Shown: positions 9,182-18,733, counted from the stretch's first letter. The stretch is 64,000 bases of DNA from Conexibacter stalactiti (GCF_035967765.1 NZ_JAYWIT010000004.1); one strand, 5' to 3'. Numbers and translations: made by a program. Notes: generated by a model from the letters alone, not told the origin.

Positions 9182-9438
9182 GAAGCGGTCTCCTGCGTCG
9201 TCGCGGCTCCCACCGCCGGGCCGACCGGGTCGGGCGCCTCGGCCCGCGCGCGGTCGCGCTCGTCGAGCGCGCGGTTGATGTCGGTCAGCTCGCGCTCCAG
9301 CCGCTGCAGCTTCGTCGCCATGATCGCGACGTAGATCAGCACGCAGGCGAACAGGACGATGAAGGCGGCCGCGACGTAGCGGCCGGCCTTGTCGTACGGC
9401 ACCGCGGGGGCGGCGGCGAGCAGGGCGAGGGGGTTCAT
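9178..9438 (-). CDS. ccmD: CcmD-like small membrane protein
   Basis: 86 residues starting MNPLALLAAA. There is one transmembrane helix (about residues 22-44, VAAAFIVLFACVLIYVAIMA), then a charged coiled segment (KLQRLERELTDINRAL) and a short disordered tail. CcmD is a small single-span protein that helps release haem-loaded CcmE from the CcmABC complex. Sequence conservation is low in this family, so the name rests on size, topology and position directly after ccmC (ATGA overlap). Confidence 0.6.
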   Translation of the reverse strand: MNPLALLAAAPAVPYDKAGRYVAAAFIVLFACVLIYVAIMATKLQRLERELTDINRALDERDRARAEAPDPVGPAVGAATTQETAS

Positions 9439-10178
9439 GTGGCTCTCTCCGGGGCGATCGTCGGCGCGGCGGAGCGGCCGAGGGGTGCGACGGCGTCGTC
9501 GCCGAGCAGGCGGCGTCTGAGCGCGCGCAGCTGCCAGGTGACGTTCTTCTGGGTGATCTCGTACTTGACGATCAGCCAGAACAGCAGGCTCATCGCGACG
9601 ATCGAGACGAGGAAGACGAACATCATCTCGCCGGGGAGGCCGCCCTCGGCGGTCGCGAAGGTGCGCGGGTGGACGAGGCTGGTCGCCATCCGCACGGCCA
9701 TGAAGTTGAGCGGCACGAAGGCGCCGGCGATGATCGCGAAGACCGACGCGTAGCGCGCCTGCTTCTCCGGGTCCTCGATCGAGAAGCGCAGCGGCTGGTA
9801 GGTCGCGTACAGCAGGAACACGATCAGGAACGAGACGAGCGTCGGCTCGTCCCAGACCCACCAGTGGCCCCACGAGGCCTTCGCCCAGATCGCGCCGGTC
9901 AGCAGCCCGACGATGTTGAAGATCAGCGCGATGTGGATCACCACGTACGAGCGCAGATCCCATCTGCGGTCGTCGGAGCGCAGGTGCTTGACCGCGAACA
10001 CGCCGGCCACCACGTACGCGATGAGCGTGACGATGGCGACGGGGACGTGGACGTAGAAGATCTTCTGGATGAAGCCCTGATCCGCATCGTTCGGCGCCCA
10101 GAAGACGACGAGGGCGAACGTTGCGGAGAGTGCGATGAGGGTCGCGAACGTGAGCGTTCGCAGCCCTTTCCCGTACAT
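9435..10178 (-). CDS. ccmC: Haem exporter/haem-handling protein CcmC
   Basis: A 247-residue integral membrane protein with six predicted helices. The periplasmic tryptophan-rich WWD motif is present as WGHWWVWDEPTL, and conserved histidines (YVHVPVA; a later LVHP) are the likely haem ligands. CcmC presents haem to CcmE for cytochrome c maturation (System I). The start is ATG 10178 with a strong GGAGGA Shine-Dalgarno 8 bases upstream. Longer versions of the frame run into ccmB and are rejected. It lies 4 bases after ccmB. Confidence 0.93.
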   Translation of the reverse strand: MYGKGLRTLTFATLIALSATFALVVFWAPNDADQGFIQKIFYVHVPVAIVTLIAYVVAGVFAVKHLRSDDRRWDLRSYVVIHIALIFNIVGLLTGAIWAKASWGHWWVWDEPTLVSFLIVFLLYATYQPLRFSIEDPEKQARYASVFAIIAGAFVPLNFMAVRMATSLVHPRTFATAEGGLPGEMMFVFLVSIVAMSLLFWLIVKYEITQKNVTWQLRALRRRLLGDDAVAPLGRSAAPTIAPERAT

Positions 10179-10182
10179 GCGG

Positions 10183-10931
10183 TCAGTCCTCCAGGAGGAA
10201 ATCGAACACGGCGTAGGCGAGAAGCCCGAAGACGAGATCATAGAGGCCGAGCATCAACAGCCACTTCGCCGCCGGCCAGGAGGCGCCCCCGTCGGCCAGC
10301 AATGGCGCGCAGGCGCGCGCCGCGCCGATCAGCGCCGGGACCAGCAGCGGCAGCCCGACGATCGGCACGATCAGGTCGCGCGAGCGGGTCTGGATCGCAA
10401 GCGCGGAGACGAGCGCGCCGACCAGCGACAGCGCCGCGTTGAGCAGCGCGAGCGTGACGAGCAGGCCCGGCAGCGCGCCCCACGGCGAGGGGCCGAGCAG
10501 CAGGATCGCGAAGGCCGGGACCGCGACCAGCTCGACGAGCGTGAGGAAGAGGAAGAGCGCGGTCGCCTTCGCGAGGAAGAGCGCGGTGCGGTCGATCGGC
10601 GCCATCAGCACGCCGTCGAAGCCGCCTTCGGCATGCTCGGAGATGAACAGCCGGTTGATCCCGAGGATCGCGGCGAAGAGGATCGTCACGAGCAGCACAC
10701 CTGCCGCCAGCGAGCCGTCGACCTCGTCTCTGCCGAGGCCGAAGTGGAACAGCACGAAGGTGACGATCGAGAACAGCATCATCGCCGGAACCGACTCCGG
10801 CGCCCGCCGCTCCAGCAGCAGATCCTTGCGCAGCAGCACCATCGTGGGGCGCATCGGGCGAGACGCGCGAGAACGAGCCCCCTGGCGAGTTCTCGAAGGC
10901 GATTCGAGGCCTCCGGCCGAGCGATCGCCCG

Positions 10932-10935
<4 letters not shown>
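10183..10935 (-). CDS. ccmB: Haem ABC exporter permease CcmB
   Basis: A 250-residue membrane protein with six hydrophobic segments. It begins effectively at VLLRKDLLLE and contains the family-typical FISEHAEGGFDGVLMAP stretch after the second helix. It pairs with CcmA as permease of the CcmAB complex. I chose ATG 10935 because it overlaps the ccmA stop (ATGA) and has GGAGG 10 bases upstream. ATG 10854 gives a 223-residue protein closer to the family average and remains possible. Confidence 0.88.
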
Positions 10936-11595
<660 letters not shown>

Positions 11596-11618
<23 letters not shown>

Positions 11619-12081
11619 CGCTGCGATTCAGCTGCGCGACGACGTGGGCGAGCGTCGGCGCGAGGACGGGGAAGAGCTGCGCGATCGCCTTCGGGCTGCC
11701 GGGCAGGTTGACGATCAGCGTGCGGCCGGCGATCCCAGAGACGCCGCGCGAGGCCATCGCGAAGGGAGTGAATCTGAGCGACTCGGCGCGCAGCGCCTCC
11801 GCGAAGCCGGGCGCCTCGCGCTCGATCACGTCGCGCGTCGCCTCGGGCGTGTGGTCGTCGGGCGTCAGGCCGGTGCCGCCGGTCGTGAAGACGAGCGGCA
11901 GCCGCTCGCTTGCGTAGCCGCGCAACATCGACGCGATCGCCGAGCGATCGTCGGTGACGCGGTCGCGCGCGACCACCTCGCAGCCGGCCTCCCGAGCCAG
12001 CCGCTCCAGCTCGGCGCCGGAGAGGTCTTCGCCCTCGCCGCGCGCGAGCGTCGTCGAGATCGTCAGGATCGCCGTTTGCAT
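11596..12081 (-). CDS. mog: Molybdopterin adenylyltransferase (MogA/MoaB family)
   Basis: 161 residues. The family motifs TTGGTGLTPDDHTPEAT and NLPGSPKA bind molybdopterin. The enzyme adenylylates molybdopterin so that molybdate can be inserted. It starts MQTAILTIST at ATG 12081, 43 bases after moaC, and the two form the Moco head of the operon. MoaB and MogA cannot be separated confidently by eye. Confidence 0.88.
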
Positions 12082-12124
12082 CGCCGCGCAGCCTAGAGCG
12101 TCGCCGCCGGCCGCATCGTCGCGG

Positions 12125-12604
12125 TCAGCCGCCGCGCCGCCACGTGCCCGACCGGCCGCCGGACTTCTCCAGCAGCACGACCTCGGCGATCTCGACGCCC
12201 TTCTCGATCCCCTTGACCATGTCGTAGACGGTCAGCGCGGCGACCGACGCGGCTGTCAGCGCCTCCATCTCGACGCCCGTCTGGGCGCTCGTGCGGGCGT
12301 CGGTCGTGAGCGTCACGATGCCCGCCTCGACGTCGACCTCGGCGACCACGTCGACGAACGACAGCGGCAGCCCGTGGCAGAGCGGGATCAGCTCGGAGGT
12401 GCGCTTGGCCGCCTGGATCCCGGCGATCCGCGCGACCGCGATCACGTCGCCCTTCGGGGCGTTCCCGTCGCGCACGGCGGCGGCGGTCGTCGGCGCCATC
12501 CGCACGGTCGCGCGGGCGACCGCGCGCCGGTCGGTGACGGCCTTGGCGCCGACGTCGACCATCCGCGCGCGGCCCTCGTCGTCGAGATGGGTCAGCTCGG
12601 CCAT
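12125..12604 (-). CDS. moaC: Cyclic pyranopterin monophosphate synthase
   Basis: 159 residues. MoaC turns the MoaA product of GTP into cyclic pyranopterin monophosphate, the first stable molybdopterin precursor. The core KGDVIAVARIAGIQAAK is followed by RTSELIPLCH, and VEMEALTAASVAALTVYDM forms the hexamer active site. It appears to be the first gene of a ten-gene minus-strand unit extending to birA, with 126 non-coding bases before it that must include its promoter. Confidence 0.95.
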   Translation of the reverse strand: MAELTHLDDEGRARMVDVGAKAVTDRRAVARATVRMAPTTAAAVRDGNAPKGDVIAVARIAGIQAAKRTSELIPLCHGLPLSFVDVVAEVDVEAGIVTLTTDARTSAQTGVEMEALTAASVAALTVYDMVKGIEKGVEIAEVVLLEKSGGRSGTWRRGG

Positions 12605-12730
12605 CAGCTCAGGCTACCTGGCCGCCGGAGGGAGCCGGATCGTGGATGCCGGGCGCGGGCCGGCCGGGCCGATCAAGCCGGAGGCCTTTGAGGCTCGGCG
12701 GGTCGTGTCCGGCGCCGCGAGGCGGTTTCC

Positions 12731-13876
12731 TCAGGCGGCCAGGGCGTGCTTGTGCGCGGCTTCTACCAGCCCGTCGCGCAGCAGCCGGCCGGCCTCGCTC
12801 GCCTCCGGCAGCTCGGCGTGCCACTGCACGCCGACGGCGAACGGCAGCCGCGGATCCTCGATCGCCTCGATCAGGCCGTCGCGGGAGGTCGAAGCGACCG
12901 TCAGCCCGCGGCCGAGGCGGTCGACCGCCTGGTGGTGGAGCGTCGGGACGGCGGCGTGCGCGCCGAGCATCCGCCGCGACAGCGTCTCGCGACGCGAGCC
13001 GATCGCGTGCGTGCCCTCACTGTGCTCCTCGCCGTCGCCGTGGCCGATCTCGCTGAGGTCCTGGTGCAGCGAGCCGCCGCGGGCGACGTTGATCAGCTGG
13101 TGGCCGCGGCAGATCCCGAGCACCGGCATCCGCGTCGCGAGCGCCTCGCGCACGATCGCGACATCGGTGCGGTCGGCCTCGATGCGCGGGTTGCGCGCGG
13201 CGCGGATCGGCTGCCCGTAGATCGCCGGGTGGACGTCGTGCGTGTCGCCGGTCAGCACGAGCGCGTGGGCGGTCGCGAGCTGGCGCGAGGCGTCCTCGGG
13301 CGCGACGCGGCGCACGCGCACGTCGCCGGCGCCGAGCCAGCCCTCGTAGATCTCCGGGTTGTCGTCGCGCGCGACGAGCAGCACCAGCGGCGGCTCTCCG
13401 GCCGGCCGCAGCCCGGCGTAGGCGACGCGGAAGCGCTCGCGCGCCCGCGTCAGCCGCTTGCGCGCGGCCTCCGGCGTCGTCTGCAGCAACCGCGCGGCGT
13501 CGGTCGGGCCGAAGCCGGCGAACTGCAGCGTCACGAGCGCCCGCTCGCGCGCCGGCAGTTGCGCCAGCGCGGCTTCGATCGCGAGCCGCTCGTCGTGGTC
13601 CTCGGCCGGCGCCGCGGCTGCGGCGCCGAGGCCGTCGAGCAGCGCGGTGTCGTCGTGCGGGCGGCGCGCGCGCAGCGCGTCGATCGCGGCGTTGCGGGCG
13701 ACGCGGAAGAGCCAGGCGCGCTGGCGCTCCTCCGAGATGTCGCGGGGCACGTGCAGCCAGGCCCGCAGGAAGACCTCCTGGGCGAGATCCTCGGCGAGGC
13801 CTGCGTCGCCGACGTAGCGGCGCAGGTGACGCTCGATCGGGCGGCGGTGGGTGGCGATGAGGAGGTCGAGATCCAT
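12731..13876 (-). CDS. ECF sigma factor fused to a PuuD-like class I glutamine amidotransferase
   Basis: A single 381-residue frame with two unrelated halves. Residues 1-150 are an ECF sigma factor: sigma-2 (AEDLAQEVFLRAWLHV, WLFRVARNAAID) and sigma-4 (AALAQLPARERALVTLQFAG, then an HTH with TPEAARKRLTRARERF). Residues 162-378 are a Peptidase_C26/PuuD-type gamma-glutamyl hydrolase with a complete triad: Cys256 in LGICRGHQ, His353 and Glu355 in GVQWHAE. PuuD enzymes cleave gamma-glutamyl amides. No anti-sigma gene is adjacent, so the amidotransferase half might sense a metabolite and gate the sigma half; that is inference. No stop, frameshift or compositional break is seen at the junction (residues 150-162). 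I know of no characterised ECF protein with this partner. Confidence 0.88.
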   Translation of the reverse strand: MDLDLLIATHRRPIERHLRRYVGDAGLAEDLAQEVFLRAWLHVPRDISEERQRAWLFRVARNAAIDALRARRPHDDTALLDGLGAAAAAPAEDHDERLAIEAALAQLPARERALVTLQFAGFGPTDAARLLQTTPEAARKRLTRARERFRVAYAGLRPAGEPPLVLLVARDDNPEIYEGWLGAGDVRVRRVAPEDASRQLATAHALVLTGDTHDVHPAIYGQPIRAARNPRIEADRTDVAIVREALATRMPVLGICRGHQLINVARGGSLHQDLSEIGHGDGEEHSEGTHAIGSRRETLSRRMLGAHAAVPTLHHQAVDRLGRGLTVASTSRDGLIEAIEDPRLPFAVGVQWHAELPEASEAGRLLRDGLVEAAHKHALAA

Positions 13877-13924
13877 GTCACCTGTTGAGACGGAGTCCGC
13901 GCGCGAAAGCGGACACCGCCCCGC

Positions 13925-14662
13925 CTACGCCGGCGTGTGGGTCCGCTGCGCGGCCGCGACGATGTCGAGCACGGCCTGCTCGTCGCCGGCGCGGATCAGC
14001 TCGATCGGGTCGGGCGTGCCGTTGACGATCGACTCGAAGAAGTCCTTGCGCTCCTGGTAGGTCGGCAGCGTCGACTTCGCCCAGCCGCGGGCGTCGTTGA
14101 GGATCACCGCCAGGCGCGCGTAGTCCTCGCCGAACAGCTGCGAGATCTCGTGCTTCATCCGCTTCGCCAGCGCCGGCGAGGCGCCCGCGGTCGAGATCGC
14201 GATCGCGAGCGGACCGGTCCGCACGATCGCGGGCAGGATGAAGTTGCACAGCGGCGGCACGTCGACGACGTTGACGAGCATCGCGCGCTTCTCGGCGTCG
14301 TCGTAGACGCCGATGTTGACCTCGGAGTCGTTCGTGGCGGCGATCACCATGAACGTCCCTTCCAGGTCGGCGGGCTCGTAGCGGCGGGCGATCCAGTTGA
14401 TCGAGCCCTCGTCGGCGAGCCGCTGCAGCTCGGGCTGCAGGTCGGGCGCGACGACCGTCACGTCGCCGTCGCAGGCGAGCAGCCCCTCGACCTTCTCGAG
14501 GCCGATGTCACCGCCGCCGACGACGAGGCTGCGGCGTCCTCTGAGCTTCAGACACGCGATGTAGAACGGCGTGTCGAGCATGTCGCGGACGCAGGTCTGG
14601 TCGCAGATTCCCTTGCGGTACTGGCAGACGCATTCCTTGCCCGTATAGGCCTGTGCTGGCAT
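13925..14662 (-). CDS. Precorrin-2 dehydrogenase (CysG N-terminal/SirC type) with N-terminal Cys cluster
   Basis: A 245-residue NAD-dependent dehydrogenase that oxidises precorrin-2 to sirohydrochlorin. The dinucleotide site is VVGGGDIGLEKVEGLL, followed by AATND and the conserved NVVDVPPLCNFILPA and STAGASPALAKRMK segments. An unusual leader carries Cys11, Cys13, Cys20 and Cys24 (CVCQYRKGICDQTC), which could bind Fe-S or zinc. The start is taken as ATG 14662, just before the Cys cluster; a GTG at 14716 would add 18 residues but its GGAGG abuts the start. With the CobA half at 5404, this would complete siroheme apart from ferrochelation. Confidence 0.88.
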   Translation of the reverse strand: MPAQAYTGKECVCQYRKGICDQTCVRDMLDTPFYIACLKLRGRRSLVVGGGDIGLEKVEGLLACDGDVTVVAPDLQPELQRLADEGSINWIARRYEPADLEGTFMVIAATNDSEVNIGVYDDAEKRAMLVNVVDVPPLCNFILPAIVRTGPLAIAISTAGASPALAKRMKHEISQLFGEDYARLAVILNDARGWAKSTLPTYQERKDFFESIVNGTPDPIELIRAGDEQAVLDIVAAAQRTHTPA

Positions 14663-14728
14663 TGGAACCAGGGTACCCGGCTTGCGCAGCGGCACCGCGT
14701 CAGACGAGCGCGGCACCCTCCGCGCCGG

Positions 14729-15655
14729 TCAGGCGAGCGCGTTCGCGATCCGGTGCAGCCGCGTCGCCCAGGCGCGGTCCTCGTCGGAGGCGGTGAAGCC
14801 GTCGCGGTCGATCGCGAGCGCCTCGGCACGCGCCCGCAGGCACGTCCATGCGGCCGCCCGCTCCGGCTCCAGCTCGGCGGCGGCCGCGTACAGCTCGAGC
14901 CAGCGCCGCGCCTCCTCCGCCGCGGCGCGCGGCGCGTCGGGCAGCGCCGGCGCGAGCGGATCGATCAGTGCCCAGACGTCGGCATGGCGGTCGCCGCGGA
15001 GGGCGTGCGGGTCGATCGCCCGCCACTCGTCGCCGGCGCGCAGCGCGTTGCCGCCGTGGAGGTCGGCGTGCAGCAGCAGGTCGTCGGCGTCGGGGCGCAG
15101 CAGCAGCTCCAGCTCGGCGAGCGCCGGTCTGTCGTCGGCCAGCGCGCTGCGCCAGCCGTCGGCGTAGCCGGCGCCGAGGCGGGGCAGCGCGGCCGGCGGC
15201 GTGCCGGCGCGGTGCAGGCGCGCGACGAGGCGGCCGATCGTCGTCAGCCGCTCCTCCCACGACAGCCCGGCGGCGTCGAGCGGCGTGCCGGGACGCAGCT
15301 CCTCCAGCAGCAGCGTGAAGCCGTCGTCGCGCTCGTCGAGCAGTCGCGCGGCGGCGCCGGTCGGCTCCCAGAAGCGCAGCGCCTGACCTTCGGCGAGCAG
15401 ATCGCGCGCGTCGGGGTGCTCGCGCGGGTTGACCTTCAGGACGACCGCCTCGCCGTCGCGCTCGGTCCGCGCCGCGAAGGCGACGTGGCCGTCGGGCAGC
15501 GGCTCCAGCTCGCTCAGCGCCCATCCGTCGCGGGCTCTGCCGATCCGGCGGCGCACGTCGGCGGCGATCGCCGAGAGGTCGTCGTCGGGCCAGAAGCCGC
15601 CCCAGCGGATGCGCAGCTCCGACAGCCGCCGTTCGATCTGCTCGCTTGCGTCCAT
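14729..15655 (-). CDS. APH(6)/hydroxyurea-type phosphotransferase family protein
   Basis: A 308-residue small-molecule kinase-like protein. The catalytic loop LLHADLHGGNALR (HxDxxxxN) and the metal-binding AIDPHALRGDRHAD match the aminoglycoside 6-phosphotransferase (streptomycin kinase) family. An N-lobe lysine is in AVVLKVNP. Many chromosomal members act on unknown substrates, so antibiotic resistance should not be assumed. The start is ATG 15655, divergent from the DUF2236 gene; the frame stays open to 15694. Confidence 0.85.
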   Translation of the reverse strand: MDASEQIERRLSELRIRWGGFWPDDDLSAIAADVRRRIGRARDGWALSELEPLPDGHVAFAARTERDGEAVVLKVNPREHPDARDLLAEGQALRFWEPTGAAARLLDERDDGFTLLLEELRPGTPLDAAGLSWEERLTTIGRLVARLHRAGTPPAALPRLGAGYADGWRSALADDRPALAELELLLRPDADDLLLHADLHGGNALRAGDEWRAIDPHALRGDRHADVWALIDPLAPALPDAPRAAAEEARRWLELYAAAAELEPERAAAWTCLRARAEALAIDRDGFTASDEDRAWATRLHRIANALA

Positions 15656-15710
15656 GCTCACGGTGTCAGCATTCCATCCATCGCCGTCGCGCATTCGTAC
15701 TCTGAGAGAG

Positions 15711-16523
15711 ATGAGCGCCGAGGGGGTCTACGACGACGACGCGACGATCCGGCGGATCCACCGCGAGCAGGTCGTCGCGCTGGCCGGACCGCGCGCGCTG
15801 CTGATGCAGGCCGCGCACCCGGTCGCGTTCGCCGGCTTCTTCGCCCACACGGGCGCGATGGACGAGCCGTACGAGCGGCTCCACCGCACCGCGATGGCGG
15901 TCAACCTCGTCGTCTTCGGGCCGCGCGCCGAGGCCGAACGGGTGACGGCGATCGTGCGCAGAGTGCACGGCGGGATCAGGGGCGAGCTGAGCGAGCCGGC
16001 CGGCCGCTTCCCGGCCGGCACGCCGTACGCGGCCGACGACCCGGCGCTGCTGCTGTGGATCCTCGCGACGCTGGTCGACTCCGGCATCACCGTCCACGAG
16101 CGCTACGTGCGCCGCCTGACGCGTGACGAACGCGATGCCTACTGGCGCGACTACCGCGTTTTCGGCCGCCTCTTCGGGCTGCGCGAGCGCGACATGCCGC
16201 AGACGATCGAGGGCTTCGACCAGTACATGCGCGGGATGCTCGACGGCGGCGACCTGCACGTCGGCCCCGCGGCGCGCGCGACCGCGATCGACATCGTGAT
16301 GCGGCCGCCGGTGCCGCTGCACGTGCGGCCGCTGCTGGAGTACGCGAACTTCGCCACCGTCGGCCTGCTGCCGAAGCAGATCCGCCGCCTCTACGGCTTC
16401 CGCTGGGACCCGGCGCGCGGGCTGGCGCTGCGCGGCGGCCAGGAGTACGCCCGCCGCGTGCTCGTGCCGCTGCTGCCGGGCCGGCTGCGGTACGCCAACC
16501 CGCGCCTGCCGCAGACCGCCTAG
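15711..16523 (+). CDS. DUF2236/MpaB-like oxygenase-family protein
   Basis: 270 residues starting MSAEGVYDDD at ATG 15711 (GAGAGAG just upstream). It matches the DUF2236 family: an early LAGPRALLMQAAHPVAFAG, a central HRTAMAVNLVVFG, and HERYVRRLT. Members include rubber oxygenase Lcp and fungal MpaB; the conserved histidines bind haem b in Lcp. The substrate here is unknown. Its stop codon overlaps the convergent rarA stop at 16520-16523. Confidence 0.85.
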   Translation: MSAEGVYDDDATIRRIHREQVVALAGPRALLMQAAHPVAFAGFFAHTGAMDEPYERLHRTAMAVNLVVFGPRAEAERVTAIVRRVHGGIRGELSEPAGRFPAGTPYAADDPALLLWILATLVDSGITVHERYVRRLTRDERDAYWRDYRVFGRLFGLRERDMPQTIEGFDQYMRGMLDGGDLHVGPAARATAIDIVMRPPVPLHVRPLLEYANFATVGLLPKQIRRLYGFRWDPARGLALRGGQEYARRVLVPLLPGRLRYANPRLPQTA

Positions 16524-17803
16524 GGCTGCTTGCCCCGCGCCTTGCGGATCCGCTCGTGGCGCTCGCCGAGCGCTCTCTCGGTCGCGCTCGGCTGCCAGAA
16601 GCGCTGACCGGCGACCGACTCCGGCAGCAGCTCCTGCGGCGAGACGTGGCCGGGCCGGTCGTGCGGGTAGTCGTAGCCCTTGCCGCGGCCGCCCGAGCGC
16701 AGCGGCACCGGCGGCCGCGCCGCGCCCTTGTCGCGCACGTACTCGCGCGCCCGGCCGAGCGCCTTGTAGGCCGCGTTCGACTTCGGCGCCAGCGCCAGGT
16801 AGACCGCGCACTGCGCGAGCGCGTGGGCGCCCTCCGGCAGCCCGACGAGCTCGACCGCGGCGGCCGTCGAGGTCGCGACCTGGAGCGCCTGCGGATCGGC
16901 GTTGCCGACGTCCTCGCTGGCGAGGATCACCATCCGGCGTGCGATGAAGCGCGGGTCCTCGCCGCCCTCCAGCATCACCGCGAGGTAGTAGAGCGAGGCG
17001 TCGGGGTCCGAGCCGCGCGTCGACTTGATCCAGGCCGAGATCGTGTCGTAGTGGTTGTCGCCGGCACGGTCGTAGTGGAGGATCCGGCCCTGCAGCGCGT
17101 CCTCGGCGTGGGCGACGGTGACGACGCTCTCCGGCGCGGTCGTCGCGGCCAGCTCCAGCGCCCCGAGCGCCGTGCGGGCGTCGCCGGCGGCGCGGGCCGT
17201 GAGGAGTTCGACCGCCTCGTCCTCGACCGTCACCAGCCCCAGCTCTCTGCGCTCGATCGCGCGCAGCAGCAGCGTGCGCACGTCGTCGTCGCTGAGCTCT
17301 CTCAGCTCGTAGACGCGCGCCCGTGACAGCAGCGCGCCGTTGACCTCGTAGGAGGGGTTCTCGGTCGTCGCGCCGATCAGCGTCACGAGCCCCTCCTCGA
17401 CGGCCGGCAGCAGCGCGTCCTGCTGCGCCTTGTTGAAGCGGTGGATCTCGTCGAGGAAGAAGACCGTCCGTCTGTCGAGCCGGCGGCGCTGCTGCGCCCG
17501 CTCCATCACCGCCCGCACCTCCGGTCTGCCGGCCTGCACGGCGCTCAGCTCCTCGAAGACGGCGTCGGCGCTGTCGGCGACGATCCGCGCCAGCGTCGTC
17601 TTGCCGGTCCCCGGTGGGCCGTGCAGGATCATCGAGTGCGGCCGGCCCGACTCGATCGCCGTCCGCAGCGGCGAGCCGTCGTGCAGCAGGTGACCCTGGC
17701 CGACGTACTCGTCGAGCGTCCGCGGCCGCATCCGCGCGGCCAGCGGCGCGTTCGCGCGGACCGTCGCGGCGTCGGGCTCGGGCGGCTCGAAGAGGCTGCT
17801 CAT
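16520..17803 (-). CDS. rarA: Replication-associated recombination protein A (AAA+ ATPase)
   Basis: A 427-residue MgsA/RarA AAA+ protein. It starts MSSLFEPPEP and has RMRPRTLDEYVGQ, Walker A HGPPGTGKTTLA, Walker B FFLDEIHRFNK, sensor 1 IGATTENPSYEV and the C-terminal family motif EGGEDPRFIARRMVILASEDVG. RarA acts at stalled forks. The frame is open to 18094, but the upstream part has the composition of a shadow of the hydrolase on the other strand, so ATG 17803 is preferred. Confidence 0.95.
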   Translation of the reverse strand: MSSLFEPPEPDAATVRANAPLAARMRPRTLDEYVGQGHLLHDGSPLRTAIESGRPHSMILHGPPGTGKTTLARIVADSADAVFEELSAVQAGRPEVRAVMERAQQRRRLDRRTVFFLDEIHRFNKAQQDALLPAVEEGLVTLIGATTENPSYEVNGALLSRARVYELRELSDDDVRTLLLRAIERRELGLVTVEDEAVELLTARAAGDARTALGALELAATTAPESVVTVAHAEDALQGRILHYDRAGDNHYDTISAWIKSTRGSDPDASLYYLAVMLEGGEDPRFIARRMVILASEDVGNADPQALQVATSTAAAVELVGLPEGAHALAQCAVYLALAPKSNAAYKALGRAREYVRDKGAARPPVPLRSGGRGKGYDYPHDRPGHVSPQELLPESVAGQRFWQPSATERALGERHERIRKARGKQP

Positions 17804-17876
17804 GGGGATGCAGTCTGGCGCACGCCGGCGATGCCGTCCGGTGCGCGCCGTCCTGGTCGCGCGGGAGACTGCCGCG

Positions 17877-18722
17877 ATGCCACGTCTCGTCAGCCGCGCC
17901 GTGCTGGCGGCGCTCGCGCTCGCGCTGCTGTGCGCACCGGCGCTCGCGAGCGCGGCCGACGAGCAGCGGACCGCCGCGGAGCGGCGCGCTGCCGCCGAAC
18001 GGCGTGCGCTCGCCGAGCAGCGTGCCGCGGCGTGGAGACCGCCGCTGCACGCCGCCGTCGCGTGGGCGCGCGGCCGCAGCGGCGACGTGCGCATCTCAGT
18101 GCGCGCGCACGGCAGAGCGTGGGGCCACCACGCGCGCGACGGCGTCGGCTCCGCGAGCGTGCTGAAGGCGATGCTGCTGGTCGCCTACCTCGACCATCCG
18201 CCGGTTCGCGGCCGTCCGCTGCACGCCGGCGACCGCGCGCTGCTGGAGCCGATGATCCGCTGGTCGGACAACGGCAGTGCGACGCGCGTGCTGGGGATCG
18301 TCGGCAGCGGCGGTGTCGCCTCGGTCGCCCATCGCGCCGGCATGCGGCGGTTCGTGCTCGACCCGATCATCTGGGGCCGCAGCCGCATCGACGCCGACGA
18401 CCAGACGCGCTTCTTCAGCGCGATCGACCGCCGCGTCGTCCGACGCCACCGCGCCTACGCGATGCGGCTGCTGGCGCGCGTCGTGCCGGCGCAGCGCTGG
18501 GGGATCGGGCAGGTGCGGCCGCGCGGCTGGGCGCTGTACTTCAAGGGCGGCTGGGGCAGCGGCAGCGGCGCCGTCGAGCACCAGGTCGCGTTGCTGCGAC
18601 GCGGCCGGCAGAGCGTCGCGGTCGCCGTGCTGACGAGCGGCAGCCCCAGCCACGAGTACGCGACCAGGACGCTGGAGGGCGTCTTCGCGCGGCTCCTGCG
18701 CGGGCTCGCCGTGAAGCCGTAG
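17877..18722 (+). CDS. Exported serine hydrolase of the class A beta-lactamase/DD-peptidase fold
   Basis: 281 residues with a signal peptide (MPRLVSRAVLAALALALLCA, cleavage near residue 26) and a short Ala/Arg/Glu helix (28-52). It has the penicillin-interacting motifs SVLK (Ser94, Lys97), SDN (130-132) and KGG (223-225, for KTG). No omega-loop Glu equivalent to Glu166 of class A beta-lactamases is apparent, so a peptidoglycan hydrolase or inactive homologue is as likely as a beta-lactamase. The start is ATG 17877 with GGGAGA 10 bases upstream. Confidence 0.82.
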   Translation: MPRLVSRAVLAALALALLCAPALASAADEQRTAAERRAAAERRALAEQRAAAWRPPLHAAVAWARGRSGDVRISVRAHGRAWGHHARDGVGSASVLKAMLLVAYLDHPPVRGRPLHAGDRALLEPMIRWSDNGSATRVLGIVGSGGVASVAHRAGMRRFVLDPIIWGRSRIDADDQTRFFSAIDRRVVRRHRAYAMRLLARVVPAQRWGIGQVRPRGWALYFKGGWGSGSGAVEHQVALLRRGRQSVAVAVLTSGSPSHEYATRTLEGVFARLLRGLAVKP

Positions 18723-18733
18723 AGTCCCCCGCG

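Noticed and set aside
14729..15655. Streptomycin resistance gene.
   Set aside because: The kinase family is right, but chromosomal members with unknown substrates are common and no resistance context is present.
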